DNA of 64,000 bases from Clostridiales bacterium (GTDB lineage: Bacteria; Bacillota; Clostridia; Oscillospirales; Oscillospiraceae). Under the pieces are notes generated by a model that did not search any database, was not told where the DNA came from, and was given only the letters and a program-made list of their open reading frames with translations. Of this stretch, positions 15,930 through 24,800 are shown piece by piece; the first letter of the stretch is position 1, and every line of letters starts with the position of its first letter. Location: positions 389,362-453,361 of the forward strand of contig CABIXV010000002.1 of assembly GCA_902362775.1 (NCBI GenBank). The letters are read 5' to 3'. The translations under genes and the position numbers were made by a program.

Positions 15930-17075
15930 TTAGCGTTTCTTGCTGAAAATACGCTCCAAAATATCCCAGTCGTCGTCACTGACCTTGGGCTTCTCCGGTT
16001 CGGCAACAGGAGAAGCGGCCGACTGCCCCTCTCCAGCTGGCTGCCCAGCCTCCTGGGACGGAGCCTGTACCGCGGGACGCTCCCCAGCAGCGCTGGGGGC
16101 AGTTGGAACACTGTTGGGCGCCTGGTCAAACCCGGTAGCGATGACAGTGACCCGAATCTCGTCCTCCAGGGACTCATCAAAGGCAGCGCCGAAGATGATA
16201 TTGGCGTCGGGGTGAGCGGCCTCTTGGACCAGGTTGGCCGCTGTCTCTACCTCCTCCAGGCCGATATCCATAGAGCCGGTCACATTGATCAGCACGCCCT
16301 TGGCGCCGTTGATAGAAGTCTCCAGCAGGGGGCTGGAAATAGCCATCTTGGCAGCCTCCTCAGCCTTATTCTTGCCCGCGGCGCGGCCAACGCCCATGTG
16401 GGCGCACCCCGCGTCCTTCATGACGGCGGACACATCGGCAAAGTCCAGATTGATAAAGCCGGTGTTATTGATCAGGTCAGAGATGGACTGGACGGCCTGC
16501 TGCAGGACATCGTCCGCAATCTCAAAGGCGTTGAGCATGGTGATCTTCTGGTCCGTGGCCAGCTTCAGCCGCTCGTTGGGGATGATAACCAGTGAATCCA
16601 CCTTGTTGCGCAGTTCAGCAATCCCGTTCTCCGCCTGCTTCATACGGCGCATTCCCTCGAACCGGAAGGGCTTGGTGACCACACCCACGGTAAGTATCCC
16701 CAGCTCCTTGGCAATATCGGCCACGATGGGGGCCGCGCCAGTGCCGGTGCCACCGCCCATGCCGGCGGTAATAAAGACCATGTCAGCGTCCTCCAGGACC
16801 TTGGAGATCTGGCTACGGTTCTCCTCGGCAGACTTGCGGCCCACCTCAGGGTCGGAGCCCGCCCCCTGGCCGTTGGTCAGCTTCTCGCCGATCTGTATCT
16901 TCTGGCCTGCGCCAGAGAGCGACAGCGCCTGCTTGTCGGTGTTGACCGCGATGAAATCCACGCCCTTGGTGCCGGTACGGACCATACGGTTGACCACGTT
17001 ATTGCCGCCGCCGCCGACGCCCACTACCTTGATGTTTACTACGCTTTCAGGACCCATATCCAATCCGAAGGCCAT
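15930..17075 (-). CDS. ftsZ: Cell division GTPase FtsZ
   Basis: A 381-residue tubulin homologue that forms the Z-ring at mid-cell. The GTP-binding signature [10 protein letters not shown] is near residue 110, and the N-terminal [13 protein letters not shown] is typical. The T7-loop region [11 protein letters not shown] is present. A Pro/Ala/Ser/Glu-rich linker (about 320-365) joins the core to a C-terminal peptide reading [13 protein letters not shown]. That peptide differs from the common DIPxFLR motif bound by FtsA, ZapD and MinC. The start at 17075 follows AGGAGG. It is the last gene of the dcw cluster but has its own promoter and leader hairpin. Confidence 0.97.
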   Translation of the reverse strand: MAFGLDMGPESVVNIKVVGVGGGGNNVVNRMVRTGTKGVDFIAVNTDKQALSLSGAGQKIQIGEKLTNGQGAGSDPEVGRKSAEENRSQISKVLEDADMVFITAGMGGGTGTGAAPIVADIAKELGILTVGVVTKPFRFEGMRRMKQAENGIAELRNKVDSLVIIPNERLKLATDQKITMLNAFEIADDVLQQAVQSISDLINNTGFINLDFADVSAVMKDAGCAHMGVGRAAGKNKAEEAAKMAISSPLLETSINGAKGVLINVTGSMDIGLEEVETAANLVQEAAHPDANIIFGAAFDESLEDEIRVTVIATGFDQAPNSVPTAPSAAGERPAVQAPSQEAGQPAGEGQSAASPVAEPEKPKVSDDDWDILERIFSKKR

Positions 17076-17098
17076 TGTCGTTCCTCCTATGTAAATGT

Positions 17099-17139
17099 GG
17101 AAGCTATCGCCGCAAAACAACCTGTTGTGGATAGCTTCC
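17099..17139 (-). promoter_or_regulatory. Hairpin in the ftsZ 5' leader
   Basis: A perfect 10-bp stem (17099-17108 with 17130-17139) with a 21-nt loop lies just upstream of the ftsZ ribosome site. There is no U-tract, so it is not a terminator. It could stabilise the mRNA or be a processing site. Confidence 0.55.
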
Positions 17140-17164
17140 GCTTGTGAAGTCTACATTTTGTTAT

Positions 17165-17193
17165 ATTGTATCGCTCTTTCCTTTGCCGGTCAA
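17165..17193 (-). promoter_or_regulatory. Sigma-A promoter of ftsZ
   Basis: TTGACC (17188-17193), 17-bp spacer and TACAAT (17165-17170) in the 169-bp ftsQ-ftsZ gap. Confidence 0.7.
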
Positions 17194-17244
17194 GAGAAAA
17201 TCTCGCTTCCGACGAAACTTTCCGTCATTTTCCAATACTTCCCA

Positions 17245-18111
17245 TCAATCGGGAGAATACACCGCGGCGTAGTCCTGCTGTGTCAAGTCCATGGCGCCGG
17301 ATGCCTGGCTGCCAAACTCCTCCTCCGCCTTGGCCACCGCCTGCTCCAGCACTCGGAGCTTATAACTAAAGTCCGCGTTAAGGGGCATTTTTACCTCAAA
17401 CCGCTCCAGATAGTGCAGTTTGACCTGGGTGTCACTCAGTTGGATGGAGGACACCCGGTCCACCGCCTCCATCTCCTCCAGAGTGGCCAGCAGATCCAGC
17501 AGGGCATCCAGTCTGGGCTGCTCCGCCTCTGGGATCTCCAGCATGGTACCCGCCTTTGGTGACAGGGCGGTGAGCCCTGTCACCTCGATGGCTCCGCTGT
17601 CGGCGGGCGCCGGCTCCAGCAGCTTGCCCCCCACACTGATGAGCCATGGCTCCGAAGCCGCCTGGAGGGTGGCCGGCTGACTGCCGGAGGAGCTGGCCTC
17701 TGGGTCCTCCGCCGGCTGCTCCGGTTCCTCCACTGTCACCGCCGCACCCGGTTCCGGGGGCAGGATCTGGGCGACAGCGTCCCACTCGGACACCGTAATG
17801 ACGATGGTGCTGGGCAGAGAGCGGCGGATCAGAATCTTCTCCACATAGGGCAGCTGCCGCAGCACCTGATTCCCGATCTGATACTTATTCATTCGGTAGA
17901 GATTGTCGCCGATTTGGATGCCGGAGGCGTCTATCACCTCTTGCTGTGTATAGCGGCTGTTTCCTGTCACAGCGATGGTCTCCACCTGGAAAAATACTGT
18001 GGCCCCTATGGTCAGGGCGATGACCACAGCCAGGGCGCAGAGCAGCTTGAACAGAGGGCCAAAGCGCCCTCTGTTCTTCCTGCGTGTTCTGCTGTGGTTC
18101 TTTCTCGGCAT
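17245..18111 (-). CDS. ftsQ: Cell division protein FtsQ/DivIB
   Basis: A 288-residue bitopic membrane protein of the divisome. A basic cytoplasmic N-terminus (residues 1-20, mostly Arg/Lys) precedes a TM near 22-42. A POTRA domain follows (about 44-115, with VTGNSRYTQQEVIDASGI), then a beta domain. An inserted Pro/Glu/Ser-rich stretch at about 125-150 looks disordered. It acts with FtsL/DivIC to control septal PBP and FtsW. GGGAGG precedes the ATG. It lies 99 bp downstream of murA and 169 bp upstream of ftsZ. Confidence 0.9.
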   Translation of the reverse strand: MPRKNHSRTRRKNRGRFGPLFKLLCALAVVIALTIGATVFFQVETIAVTGNSRYTQQEVIDASGIQIGDNLYRMNKYQIGNQVLRQLPYVEKILIRRSLPSTIVITVSEWDAVAQILPPEPGAAVTVEEPEQPAEDPEASSSGSQPATLQAASEPWLISVGGKLLEPAPADSGAIEVTGLTALSPKAGTMLEIPEAEQPRLDALLDLLATLEEMEAVDRVSSIQLSDTQVKLHYLERFEVKMPLNADFSYKLRVLEQAVAKAEEEFGSQASGAMDLTQQDYAAVYSPD

Positions 18112-18210
18112 ACGATCCTCCCTGGCTCCGCCGGGCTCCCATCCGGTTCCTGCCGGAAGTTTGCACAGCTTCGCCGCTGGTTCTCTGTGTTCCCAATGGT
18201 CCCCCTCTGG

Positions 18211-19470
18211 TCAATCCGGAAGCTCCTGAATATCCGCTCCCAGGGCCCGCAGGTTCTGAGGCAGCTTCTCATAGCCCCGGCAAATATGGTGCAGGTCGGA
18301 CACCTCCGTGGTCCCCTCCGCCCCTAGTCCGGCTACCACCAAGGCGGCCCCGCCTCTCAGGTCCGTGCTTCGGACGGCGGCTCCATGGAGCCTTCCTACC
18401 CCGGTGACTACCGCCACCCGGCCGTCTACCCGGATATCCGCCCCCATGCGGCGCAGCTCGTCTACATGGCCGTACCGGCTATCAAACATATTCTCCACAA
18501 ACATGGTGGTCCCCTGCCCCCCAGTCAGGGCGGCCATCAGGATGGCCTGCCCATCGGTAGGGAAACCGGGATAGGGCGCGGTACGCACAGTTGGGATGCT
18601 CTGAAGCGGCCCCCGGCTCTCCAGCAGAATGTGGTCCGGTCCGGAAGTCAGGCGGCAGCCCGCCTCCTCCAGCGCACTGAGCACCGCGGTAAGCGTCTGG
18701 GGCTCCGCCCGGGTCAGCTCCACCTCTCCTCCGGCGGCGGCCGCCGCGCATAGATATGTAGCCGCCGCGATCCGGTCCCCCATGACGCAGTGCTCCGCCG
18801 GATGGAGCGGCACGCCGCCCCGGATGGTGATAACCGAGGTCCCTGCCCCCGACACCTCCGCCCCCATAGCCCGCAGAAACCCTTGCAGGTCCACAATTTC
18901 CGGCTCGCGGGCGGCGCCCTGGATCAAGGTGACCCCCGGACAGCCGCAGGCGGCCAGCATGGCGTTTTCCGTCGCGCCCACGCTGGGCAGATTCAGGCAA
19001 AGCTCCCTTCCCCGGAGGGCTCCGCCTCCCTGGCAGCGCAGGCACCCCTGGTCCTCCCGGATCTCCGCACCCAGACGGCGCAGAGCGGACAAGTGCAGGT
19101 CGATGGGCCGGGGGCCCAGCTCACAGCCGCCGGGATAGGTCAGCTCCGCTTCCCCCAGCCGGGCTAGCAGCGCGCCCAGAAAGATCACAGAGGAGCGCAT
19201 CTCCCGCATCAGCCGGTCCGGAATGTCCGAACGGCACAGGGCAGAGGCATCCACCAGGACAGTATCCCCCTCCCGCTCCGTCCGGCAGCCCAGAAGGCGC
19301 AGGATGTCCAGGGTAGCAGATACGTCGGACAGGTCGGGACAGTTGTGGATGACACTCTGACCCGGGGCCAACACGGCGGCGGCCAGGATGGGCAGGACAC
19401 TGTTCTTGGCCCCCTGAACGGACAGGCTGCCCGATAGGGGCCGTCCGCCCTCGATTCGATAAAAGCTCAT
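18211..19470 (-). CDS. murA: UDP-N-acetylglucosamine 1-carboxyvinyltransferase (MurA)
   Basis: A 419-residue enzyme for the first committed step of peptidoglycan synthesis: transfer of enolpyruvate from PEP to UDP-GlcNAc. The catalytic Lys is in QGAKNSVLP near residue 22. The flexible-loop Cys is in YPGGCELGPRPIDLH; it is the fosfomycin target, and Asp at this site would give resistance, so the enzyme should be sensitive. The length fits the family. Its ribosome binding site is inside a 9-bp stem that ends 1 nt from the ATG, suggesting translational control. It sits between murG and ftsQ in the dcw cluster. Confidence 0.95.
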   Translation of the reverse strand: MSFYRIEGGRPLSGSLSVQGAKNSVLPILAAAVLAPGQSVIHNCPDLSDVSATLDILRLLGCRTEREGDTVLVDASALCRSDIPDRLMREMRSSVIFLGALLARLGEAELTYPGGCELGPRPIDLHLSALRRLGAEIREDQGCLRCQGGGALRGRELCLNLPSVGATENAMLAACGCPGVTLIQGAAREPEIVDLQGFLRAMGAEVSGAGTSVITIRGGVPLHPAEHCVMGDRIAAATYLCAAAAAGGEVELTRAEPQTLTAVLSALEEAGCRLTSGPDHILLESRGPLQSIPTVRTAPYPGFPTDGQAILMAALTGGQGTTMFVENMFDSRYGHVDELRRMGADIRVDGRVAVVTGVGRLHGAAVRSTDLRGGAALVVAGLGAEGTTEVSDLHHICRGYEKLPQNLRALGADIQELPD

Positions 19471-19471
19471 G

Positions 19472-19506
19472 GGATAGCCTCCAAATTTCTTTGATTCAGG
19501 CTATCC
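19472..19506 (-). promoter_or_regulatory. Hairpin covering the murA ribosome binding site
   Basis: GGATAGCCT (minus strand, 19506 to 19498) pairs perfectly with AGGCTATCC (19480 to 19472) around a 17-nt loop. The 3' arm takes up part of the GGAGG Shine-Dalgarno and ends 1 nt before the ATG. Folding would hide the start site. Confidence 0.6.
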
Positions 19507-19552
19507 TATGCGGAAACAGTCCATTTGGTTTATGAGGCGGTCCCGCCCCTTC

Positions 19553-20680
19553 TTATGCTTTGTCTCGCATGATTTCCCGCAGGGTCTGGTATATCTTCTC
19601 CCCGGCGTTGGGCACAGCCATGGCGTTGAGGGCCCGGACCATGGCGTCCCGCCGGTCCCGCTCCTGCATCAGCAGCTCCACAGTATCGTAGAGGGTATGC
19701 TCCCCGCAGTCCTGCTCCCGCAGGAGGATCGCCGCCCCCTGGTCAGCCAGCACCCGCGCGTTCTTTTCCTGGTGGTTGGCAGTGACATTGGGGGATGGGA
19801 CCAGCACCGAGGGCTTGGCGATGGCGGTGATCTCCGAGATCGTGGAGGCCCCCGCCCGGCACAAGACCACGTCGGCGGCGGCCATGACCAGGGGCATATC
19901 ATAGATATACTCCCGGACCTCCACCCCGTTGTCCCCCAGCTTCAGCCCCCGGCGAAGAAGCTCCTCCCGCATCCAGGGGAAGTCCCGGCCGGCGCCATGG
20001 ATATGGCGGATGGGAGCGCCCTCATAGCACTCCTTGGCGATGAAATCCACCATCTTCTGGTTCATGACCTCTGCCCCCAGCGAGCCCCAGTAGGACAGCA
20101 GCAGGGGCCGCTCGTCGGCGAGGCCCAACTTCTCCCTCGCCTCCTGGCGGGTATACTTGAAAAAATCGCCCCGGACCGGGGTGCCGGTGACCACCACCTT
20201 GGAAGGGTCGTCGTAGTGGGAACGGCTCTCCTCAAAGCCCACCATCACCCGGTCCACCACTCTGGCCAGGGCCTTTGTGGTCAGGCCTGGGACGGCGTTT
20301 GACTCATGGACGGCGGTGGGGATCTTCCGGCGGGCGGCCTCGTTGACCACAGGGAAGGAGGCGTAGCCGCCGGTGCCCACCACCAGGTCAGGCTTAAACT
20401 CATCCAGAATAACCTGAGCCTGCTTTTTGGACTTCCGCATATTCATCAGGGTGCCCAGGTTGTGGGCGATATCAGCAGGGGCAAAGGAGCGGTGGAAATT
20501 GGTGATGGTGACGGAGCGGATCTCGTAGCCCTCCTTGGGCACCAGCTTATTTTCCATCCCTCCATCGGCCCCCACGAAGAGGACCCGGCAGCCTGGGTGC
20601 CGCTCCTGGAAGATATGGGCCAGAGCCACCGCGGGATTCACATGGCCGGCGGTACCGCCGCAGGTAAACAGAATGTTCAT
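19553..20680 (-). CDS. murG: UDP-GlcNAc:lipid I N-acetylglucosaminyltransferase MurG
   Basis: A 375-residue membrane-associated GT-B glycosyltransferase that converts lipid I to lipid II. The N-terminal lipid-binding loop CGGTAGHVNPA is at residues 7-17. The family motif HESNAVPG is near residue 126, and the UDP-binding region contains CRAGASTISEI (about 270). GAGGTGTTTT precedes the ATG. It lies 61 bp after ftsW and 81 bp before murA on the same strand. Confidence 0.95.
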   Translation of the reverse strand: MNILFTCGGTAGHVNPAVALAHIFQERHPGCRVLFVGADGGMENKLVPKEGYEIRSVTITNFHRSFAPADIAHNLGTLMNMRKSKKQAQVILDEFKPDLVVGTGGYASFPVVNEAARRKIPTAVHESNAVPGLTTKALARVVDRVMVGFEESRSHYDDPSKVVVTGTPVRGDFFKYTRQEAREKLGLADERPLLLSYWGSLGAEVMNQKMVDFIAKECYEGAPIRHIHGAGRDFPWMREELLRRGLKLGDNGVEVREYIYDMPLVMAAADVVLCRAGASTISEITAIAKPSVLVPSPNVTANHQEKNARVLADQGAAILLREQDCGEHTLYDTVELLMQERDRRDAMVRALNAMAVPNAGEKIYQTLREIMRDKA

Positions 20681-20741
20681 AAAACACCTCTTCTGTGAGC
20701 GTGAAGAACAGATGCCTTATCTTAGCTCTCCACGCTTTCTA

Positions 20742-21974
20742 TCAGTCCTTTTTCGGCGCCGGAATCTGCCGGGAGATGCTCAAAATAATGCCCATCTCCG
20801 CCAGTTGTATCATCAGCGCGGTACCCCCGTAGCTAAAGAAAGGCAGGGAGATGCCCGTGTTGGGGATCAAGTTGGTGACCACCCCGATGTTTAGAAATAC
20901 CTGGGCGGCCAGCAGCGTGATGATACCCACGATGGTCAGGGTGCCGAATTTGTCTCTGGCGTGGAGGGCCAGCCAATAACCACGCATGATAAGCAGGGCG
21001 AACAGGATCAGGACGATGGCCGCTCCAATGAAGCCCAGCTCCTCCACTACGATAGAAAAGATAAAGTCATTTTCCGGCTCAGGGATGTAGAGAAACTTCT
21101 GGCGGCTCTTACCCAGCCCCAGGCCCAACAGGCCGCCAGAGCCGATGGCATAGAGGGACTGGATGGGCTGATAGCCCGCGCCCTGGGGATCGGACCAGGG
21201 GTCCAGCCACAGGTTGATCTTCCGCGTCATATAGTCGGTGGCAAAGACCACAAAGGTAAGGGCGGCCACAGCAAAGGAGCCCAGCCCTACGAACCATCCC
21301 AGATTGATGCCTGATGCGAAAAGGACGGCGGCGGCCCCCACCATGATGAGGATGGTACCCGACATATGGGGCTCCATGACCACCAGTACCAGCACCAGGG
21401 AAAGCACCGCACCGTAAGGCACCAGTTCCAAAAAGCCGATGCGCTCCAGCCGATTCAGAGTCCGCCCGGTGAGCGTCCGGTTGGTAAACTTCTTTTTCCG
21501 CTCGGTGTCCCGCTTGGACAGCCGGGCCGCGAAAAACAGGACCACCGCCACCTTGGCAATCTCGGAAGGCTGAAAGGTGGGGCCGGCCACCAGGAAAAGA
21601 TAGAGCCAGCGTTTCACCTGGTTGATCTCTACACCGATGGGGGTGAGTACCAGCCCCAGCAGCCCAATGGACAGGGCCAGCAAAAAGACGGACATCCAGC
21701 GGAAACGTTGATAGTTGATCCGGGAGATAATATACATACCAGCCAGCCCCGCAGCGGCAAAACCCGCCTGTTTTCTGATATAAAACATGGGGTTGTTCTG
21801 CACATTTTGGGACGAGTCATAGTAGGCCGAGGCAAAGGAAGCGGAAAACATCATGATGAGCCCGATCCCCACCAGCATGAGCACCAGCATCAGGAAGGGC
21901 AGGTCCATGGGGCCGCGGGCCAGCTGCTCCTCCATGGTCAGGTCACGTTTTGCTTTTCTGGCGATAATGTCCAC
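20742..21974 (-). CDS. ftsW: FtsW/SpoVE-type SEDS glycosyltransferase
   Basis: A 410-residue SEDS protein with about ten membrane spans, expected to polymerise lipid II at the septum with the class B PBP of this cluster. Conserved motifs include KQAGFAAAGL, QPSEIAKVAVVLFFA, FVVEELGFIGA-like VVEELGFIGA and the C-terminal TNLIPNTGISLPFFSYGGTA. The start is uncertain. The first GTG (21974) directly abuts AAAGGAG, and the next ATG (codon 14) has no ribosome site; an AUU/AUC start after the AGGAGG is conceivable. In spore formers this position may hold spoVE or ftsW, and sequence does not separate them. Confidence 0.92.
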   Translation of the reverse strand: MDIIARKAKRDLTMEEQLARGPMDLPFLMLVLMLVGIGLIMMFSASFASAYYDSSQNVQNNPMFYIRKQAGFAAAGLAGMYIISRINYQRFRWMSVFLLALSIGLLGLVLTPIGVEINQVKRWLYLFLVAGPTFQPSEIAKVAVVLFFAARLSKRDTERKKKFTNRTLTGRTLNRLERIGFLELVPYGAVLSLVLVLVVMEPHMSGTILIMVGAAAVLFASGINLGWFVGLGSFAVAALTFVVFATDYMTRKINLWLDPWSDPQGAGYQPIQSLYAIGSGGLLGLGLGKSRQKFLYIPEPENDFIFSIVVEELGFIGAAIVLILFALLIMRGYWLALHARDKFGTLTIVGIITLLAAQVFLNIGVVTNLIPNTGISLPFFSYGGTALMIQLAEMGIILSISRQIPAPKKD

Positions 21975-22043
21975 CTCCTTTGATCAAATGGGGACGTACT
22001 CGGACAGGGACCCGGAAAAGCGCGGGGCTGCTCTCTCCCGGTG

Positions 22044-23030
22044 TCAGACCGGATAGCGGTTCATTACTCCCAGAAAGGCCACGACGCACAGCACCAACGT
22101 CAGTCCGGAAAAGACACAAAAGAGCTTGGTTTCGCTCCAGCCGCCCATCTCCAGATGGTGGTGGAGGGGCGCCATGCGAAAGAACCGCTTTCCGCCTGTT
22201 TTCTTGAAATAGACTACCTGGATAATATCGGACAGCACCTCAGCCACATAGACCAAGCCGATGATGGGGATGACCAGGGGGATATTCAGGGCGAAGGCCA
22301 GCCCGCACACCATACCGCCCAGAAAGAGGGAGCCTGTGTCCCCCATAAAGACCTTGGCGGGATGGAAGTTATAGAGCAGGAAGGCGGACAGACCGCCGGC
22401 CAGGGCAGCAGAGAGTACCGTCAGGTCATCCCGGCCGTACCAGGCGGATACGCCCACATAGAACAGGGCCACAGGGATGGTGACGCCGGTGGCCAGCCCG
22501 TCGATGCCGTCGGTCAGGTTGACGGCGTTGACAGTGCCCACCATGACAAAAGCGGCGAACACCATGTACACCACCCAGGGAAGGGCCAGCTCTACATTCA
22601 GGAAGGGGATATACAAATTGGGGGTCAGATAGCCGCTTCCGCGCAGCAGCACAGTGAAGACGATAGCCGCCGCAAGCTGGAGCAGGAACTTCTGACCGGC
22701 AGTCAGCCCCTCGTTGGCGTGGTGGCGCAGCTTCTGAAAGTCATCAATAAAGCCGATGATCCCAAAGACCAGAGCAAACAGAAACACATACAGGTGGTTT
22801 CGGCTTCCCCGAAGCAGGTCCTCCCACCCGGCGGTAAGCACGGCTACGCCGATGGCCAGGATAAACATGATGCCGCCCATGGTGGGGGTCCCCTGTTTGG
22901 CCATGTGCCAGGTGGGTCCATCCTCCCGGATGGACTGGCCCGCCTTCAGCCGGCGAAGCAGCGGGATCAGGATCTGGCCCGCGATAGCGGCCACGCCAAA
23001 GGCCACGATAAAGCTCAGTATATATGTCAT
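22044..23030 (-). CDS. mraY: Phospho-MurNAc-pentapeptide transferase MraY
   Basis: A 328-residue integral membrane enzyme with about ten spans that makes lipid I from UDP-MurNAc-pentapeptide and undecaprenyl phosphate. The catalytic Asp pair lies in GFIDDFQKL. The motifs NAVNLTDGIDGLA and VFMGDTGSL and the APLHHHLE histidines are all present. GGAGGGG precedes the ATG. It follows murE by 172 bp and precedes ftsW by 69 bp. In the common dcw order murF lies before mraY and murD after it; both are absent here. Confidence 0.96.
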   Translation of the reverse strand: MTYILSFIVAFGVAAIAGQILIPLLRRLKAGQSIREDGPTWHMAKQGTPTMGGIMFILAIGVAVLTAGWEDLLRGSRNHLYVFLFALVFGIIGFIDDFQKLRHHANEGLTAGQKFLLQLAAAIVFTVLLRGSGYLTPNLYIPFLNVELALPWVVYMVFAAFVMVGTVNAVNLTDGIDGLATGVTIPVALFYVGVSAWYGRDDLTVLSAALAGGLSAFLLYNFHPAKVFMGDTGSLFLGGMVCGLAFALNIPLVIPIIGLVYVAEVLSDIIQVVYFKKTGGKRFFRMAPLHHHLEMGGWSETKLFCVFSGLTLVLCVVAFLGVMNRYPV

Positions 23031-23202
23031 GTCGGAACCCCTCCAGGTCGTCTTTCTCTCAAGTAAGTCAAACCGCGCATATGCGGCCTATTATTATACT
23101 ATGCCCGCCGGAGTTTTTCCAGTCCTTTCTTGTCGTTCCGGCAGAGTTTTAAGCCTTTGCACACACTTTCCCGTCCCTTTTCTCGGAAATGGCACGCCTT
23201 TC

Positions 23203-24717
23203 TCACGGCTCCGCCCCACTCCCCGCCAGCGCCGTGCCGGCCCGCGCTTGGGCGGCCGCCTTAGGAGGCGTTTTTTGCGCGGCAAACCAGTCGGCTACGA
23301 TCTCCCGCTCGTCCAGATGATGGAACACGCCGTTGATCTCCTGATAGGTCTCATGGCCCTTGCCCGCCAGCACGATCACATCGCCAAGCTGTCCCTGGGA
23401 CAGGGCCCAGCCGATGGCCGCAGGCCGGTCCGGCTCCACATGGACCTTCTCCAGCTCCCCCTCCATACCGGACAGGATATCGGTGATAATGGCCTGGGGA
23501 TCTTCCGTCCGGGGATTATCCGAGGTGACCACCACCACATCGGCCAGGTCCTGGGCGATGGCCCCCATAATGGGCCGTTTGGTTTTATCCCGGTCTCCCC
23601 CGCAGCCAAACAGACAGATGAGACGTCCGGCGGTAAAGTCCCGCGCGGTGGTCAGGATGTTCTCCAGGGCGTTGGGGCTGTGGGCGTAATCGATGATGAC
23701 GGTATAGGCCGGAGGAACAGGGACCACCTCCACCCTGCCCTTTACCCCGTGGACCGCGGGCATGACCCGAGCCATCTCCTTCAGACCCAGGCCCAGGCAC
23801 AGTCCGGCGGACAGGGCCGCCAGGGCGTTGTAGATGGAAAACCCTCCGGGGATGGGCAGGTGGACGCGGACTAACCTGCCGGTGGAGAGTGCGTCAAACT
23901 CCACGTGGCTGGGGAACAGGCGGATATTTTTGGCGCTCAAATTCGCCTGGGTCCTGTTTTCCGAATAGGTAAACACCGGACATCTGACCCGTTCCAGATA
24001 CCAGCGGCCCGCTGGGTCGTCCAGGTTCAGCACCGCCTGGCGGCACTGGTCAAAGAGCAGTCCCTTGGCCGCTCGATATTCCTCCATGGTGTGGTGATAA
24101 TCCAGGTGGTCTTGGGTCAGATTGGTGAACAGCCCCAGGTCAAAGGTCAATCCCGCCGTCCGGTGCTGGACCAGGGCGTGGGAGGATACCTCCATTACCA
24201 CATAGGTACAGCCATTGTCCAGCATCTGGCGCAGAAGGGCTTGGAGCTCATAGCTCTCCGGGGTGGTGCGGTGGGCAGGCAGCTCCTCCCGCCCTATCAT
24301 GTTCCGATTGGTGCCGATCAGGCCCACCTTGGCCCGGCGCGTCCCCTCCAGCAATTCTTTGATGAGGCTGGTGGTGGTGGTCTTGCCGTTGGTCCCGGTG
24401 ACCGCCACCAAGGTCATAGCGTCCCCCGGATGTCCAAACCAGTTGGCCGAGAGAAGGGCCAGAGCCAGTCTGGTATCCTCTGTCACCAGCCAGGGACCCG
24501 GCCGATCCGGAGCCCGCTGGCACAGGACGGCCGCGGCGCCTCTCTCCAGAGCCGTGTCGATGTACCGGTGACCATCCGTCTTATCTCCGGGCAGAGCCAC
24601 GAAGAGAGCGCCGGGCTCCAGGGTCCGGCTGTCATAAGAAATGGAATTTATTTCCATCTCCTGGTCAATGTTACCCCCCTTGAGGGGGACGCCGTTCAAC
24701 AATTGGCGCAATTTCAT
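23203..24717 (-). CDS. murE: UDP-MurNAc-tripeptide synthetase MurE, meso-DAP type
   Basis: A 504-residue cytosolic Mur ligase that adds the third amino acid to UDP-MurNAc-L-Ala-D-Glu. The ATP P-loop is GTNGKTTTT near residue 115. The specificity motif DNPR is present (TSDNPRTEDP), which marks meso-diaminopimelate rather than L-lysine ligases. The C-terminal part carries GKGHETYQ. The start at 24717 follows GAGGGG. It lies 83 bp downstream of the transpeptidase gene. Confidence 0.95.
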   Translation of the reverse strand: MKLRQLLNGVPLKGGNIDQEMEINSISYDSRTLEPGALFVALPGDKTDGHRYIDTALERGAAAVLCQRAPDRPGPWLVTEDTRLALALLSANWFGHPGDAMTLVAVTGTNGKTTTTSLIKELLEGTRRAKVGLIGTNRNMIGREELPAHRTTPESYELQALLRQMLDNGCTYVVMEVSSHALVQHRTAGLTFDLGLFTNLTQDHLDYHHTMEEYRAAKGLLFDQCRQAVLNLDDPAGRWYLERVRCPVFTYSENRTQANLSAKNIRLFPSHVEFDALSTGRLVRVHLPIPGGFSIYNALAALSAGLCLGLGLKEMARVMPAVHGVKGRVEVVPVPPAYTVIIDYAHSPNALENILTTARDFTAGRLICLFGCGGDRDKTKRPIMGAIAQDLADVVVVTSDNPRTEDPQAIITDILSGMEGELEKVHVEPDRPAAIGWALSQGQLGDVIVLAGKGHETYQEINGVFHHLDEREIVADWFAAQKTPPKAAAQARAGTALAGSGAEP

Positions 24718-24800
24718 GTCGTCACCCCTCAAGGGTGGGTTTGATTCTCTATAAATTTTGCCAAAATGATGCAGCAGTCTAGCGAGCCGGAGGGATCTCC

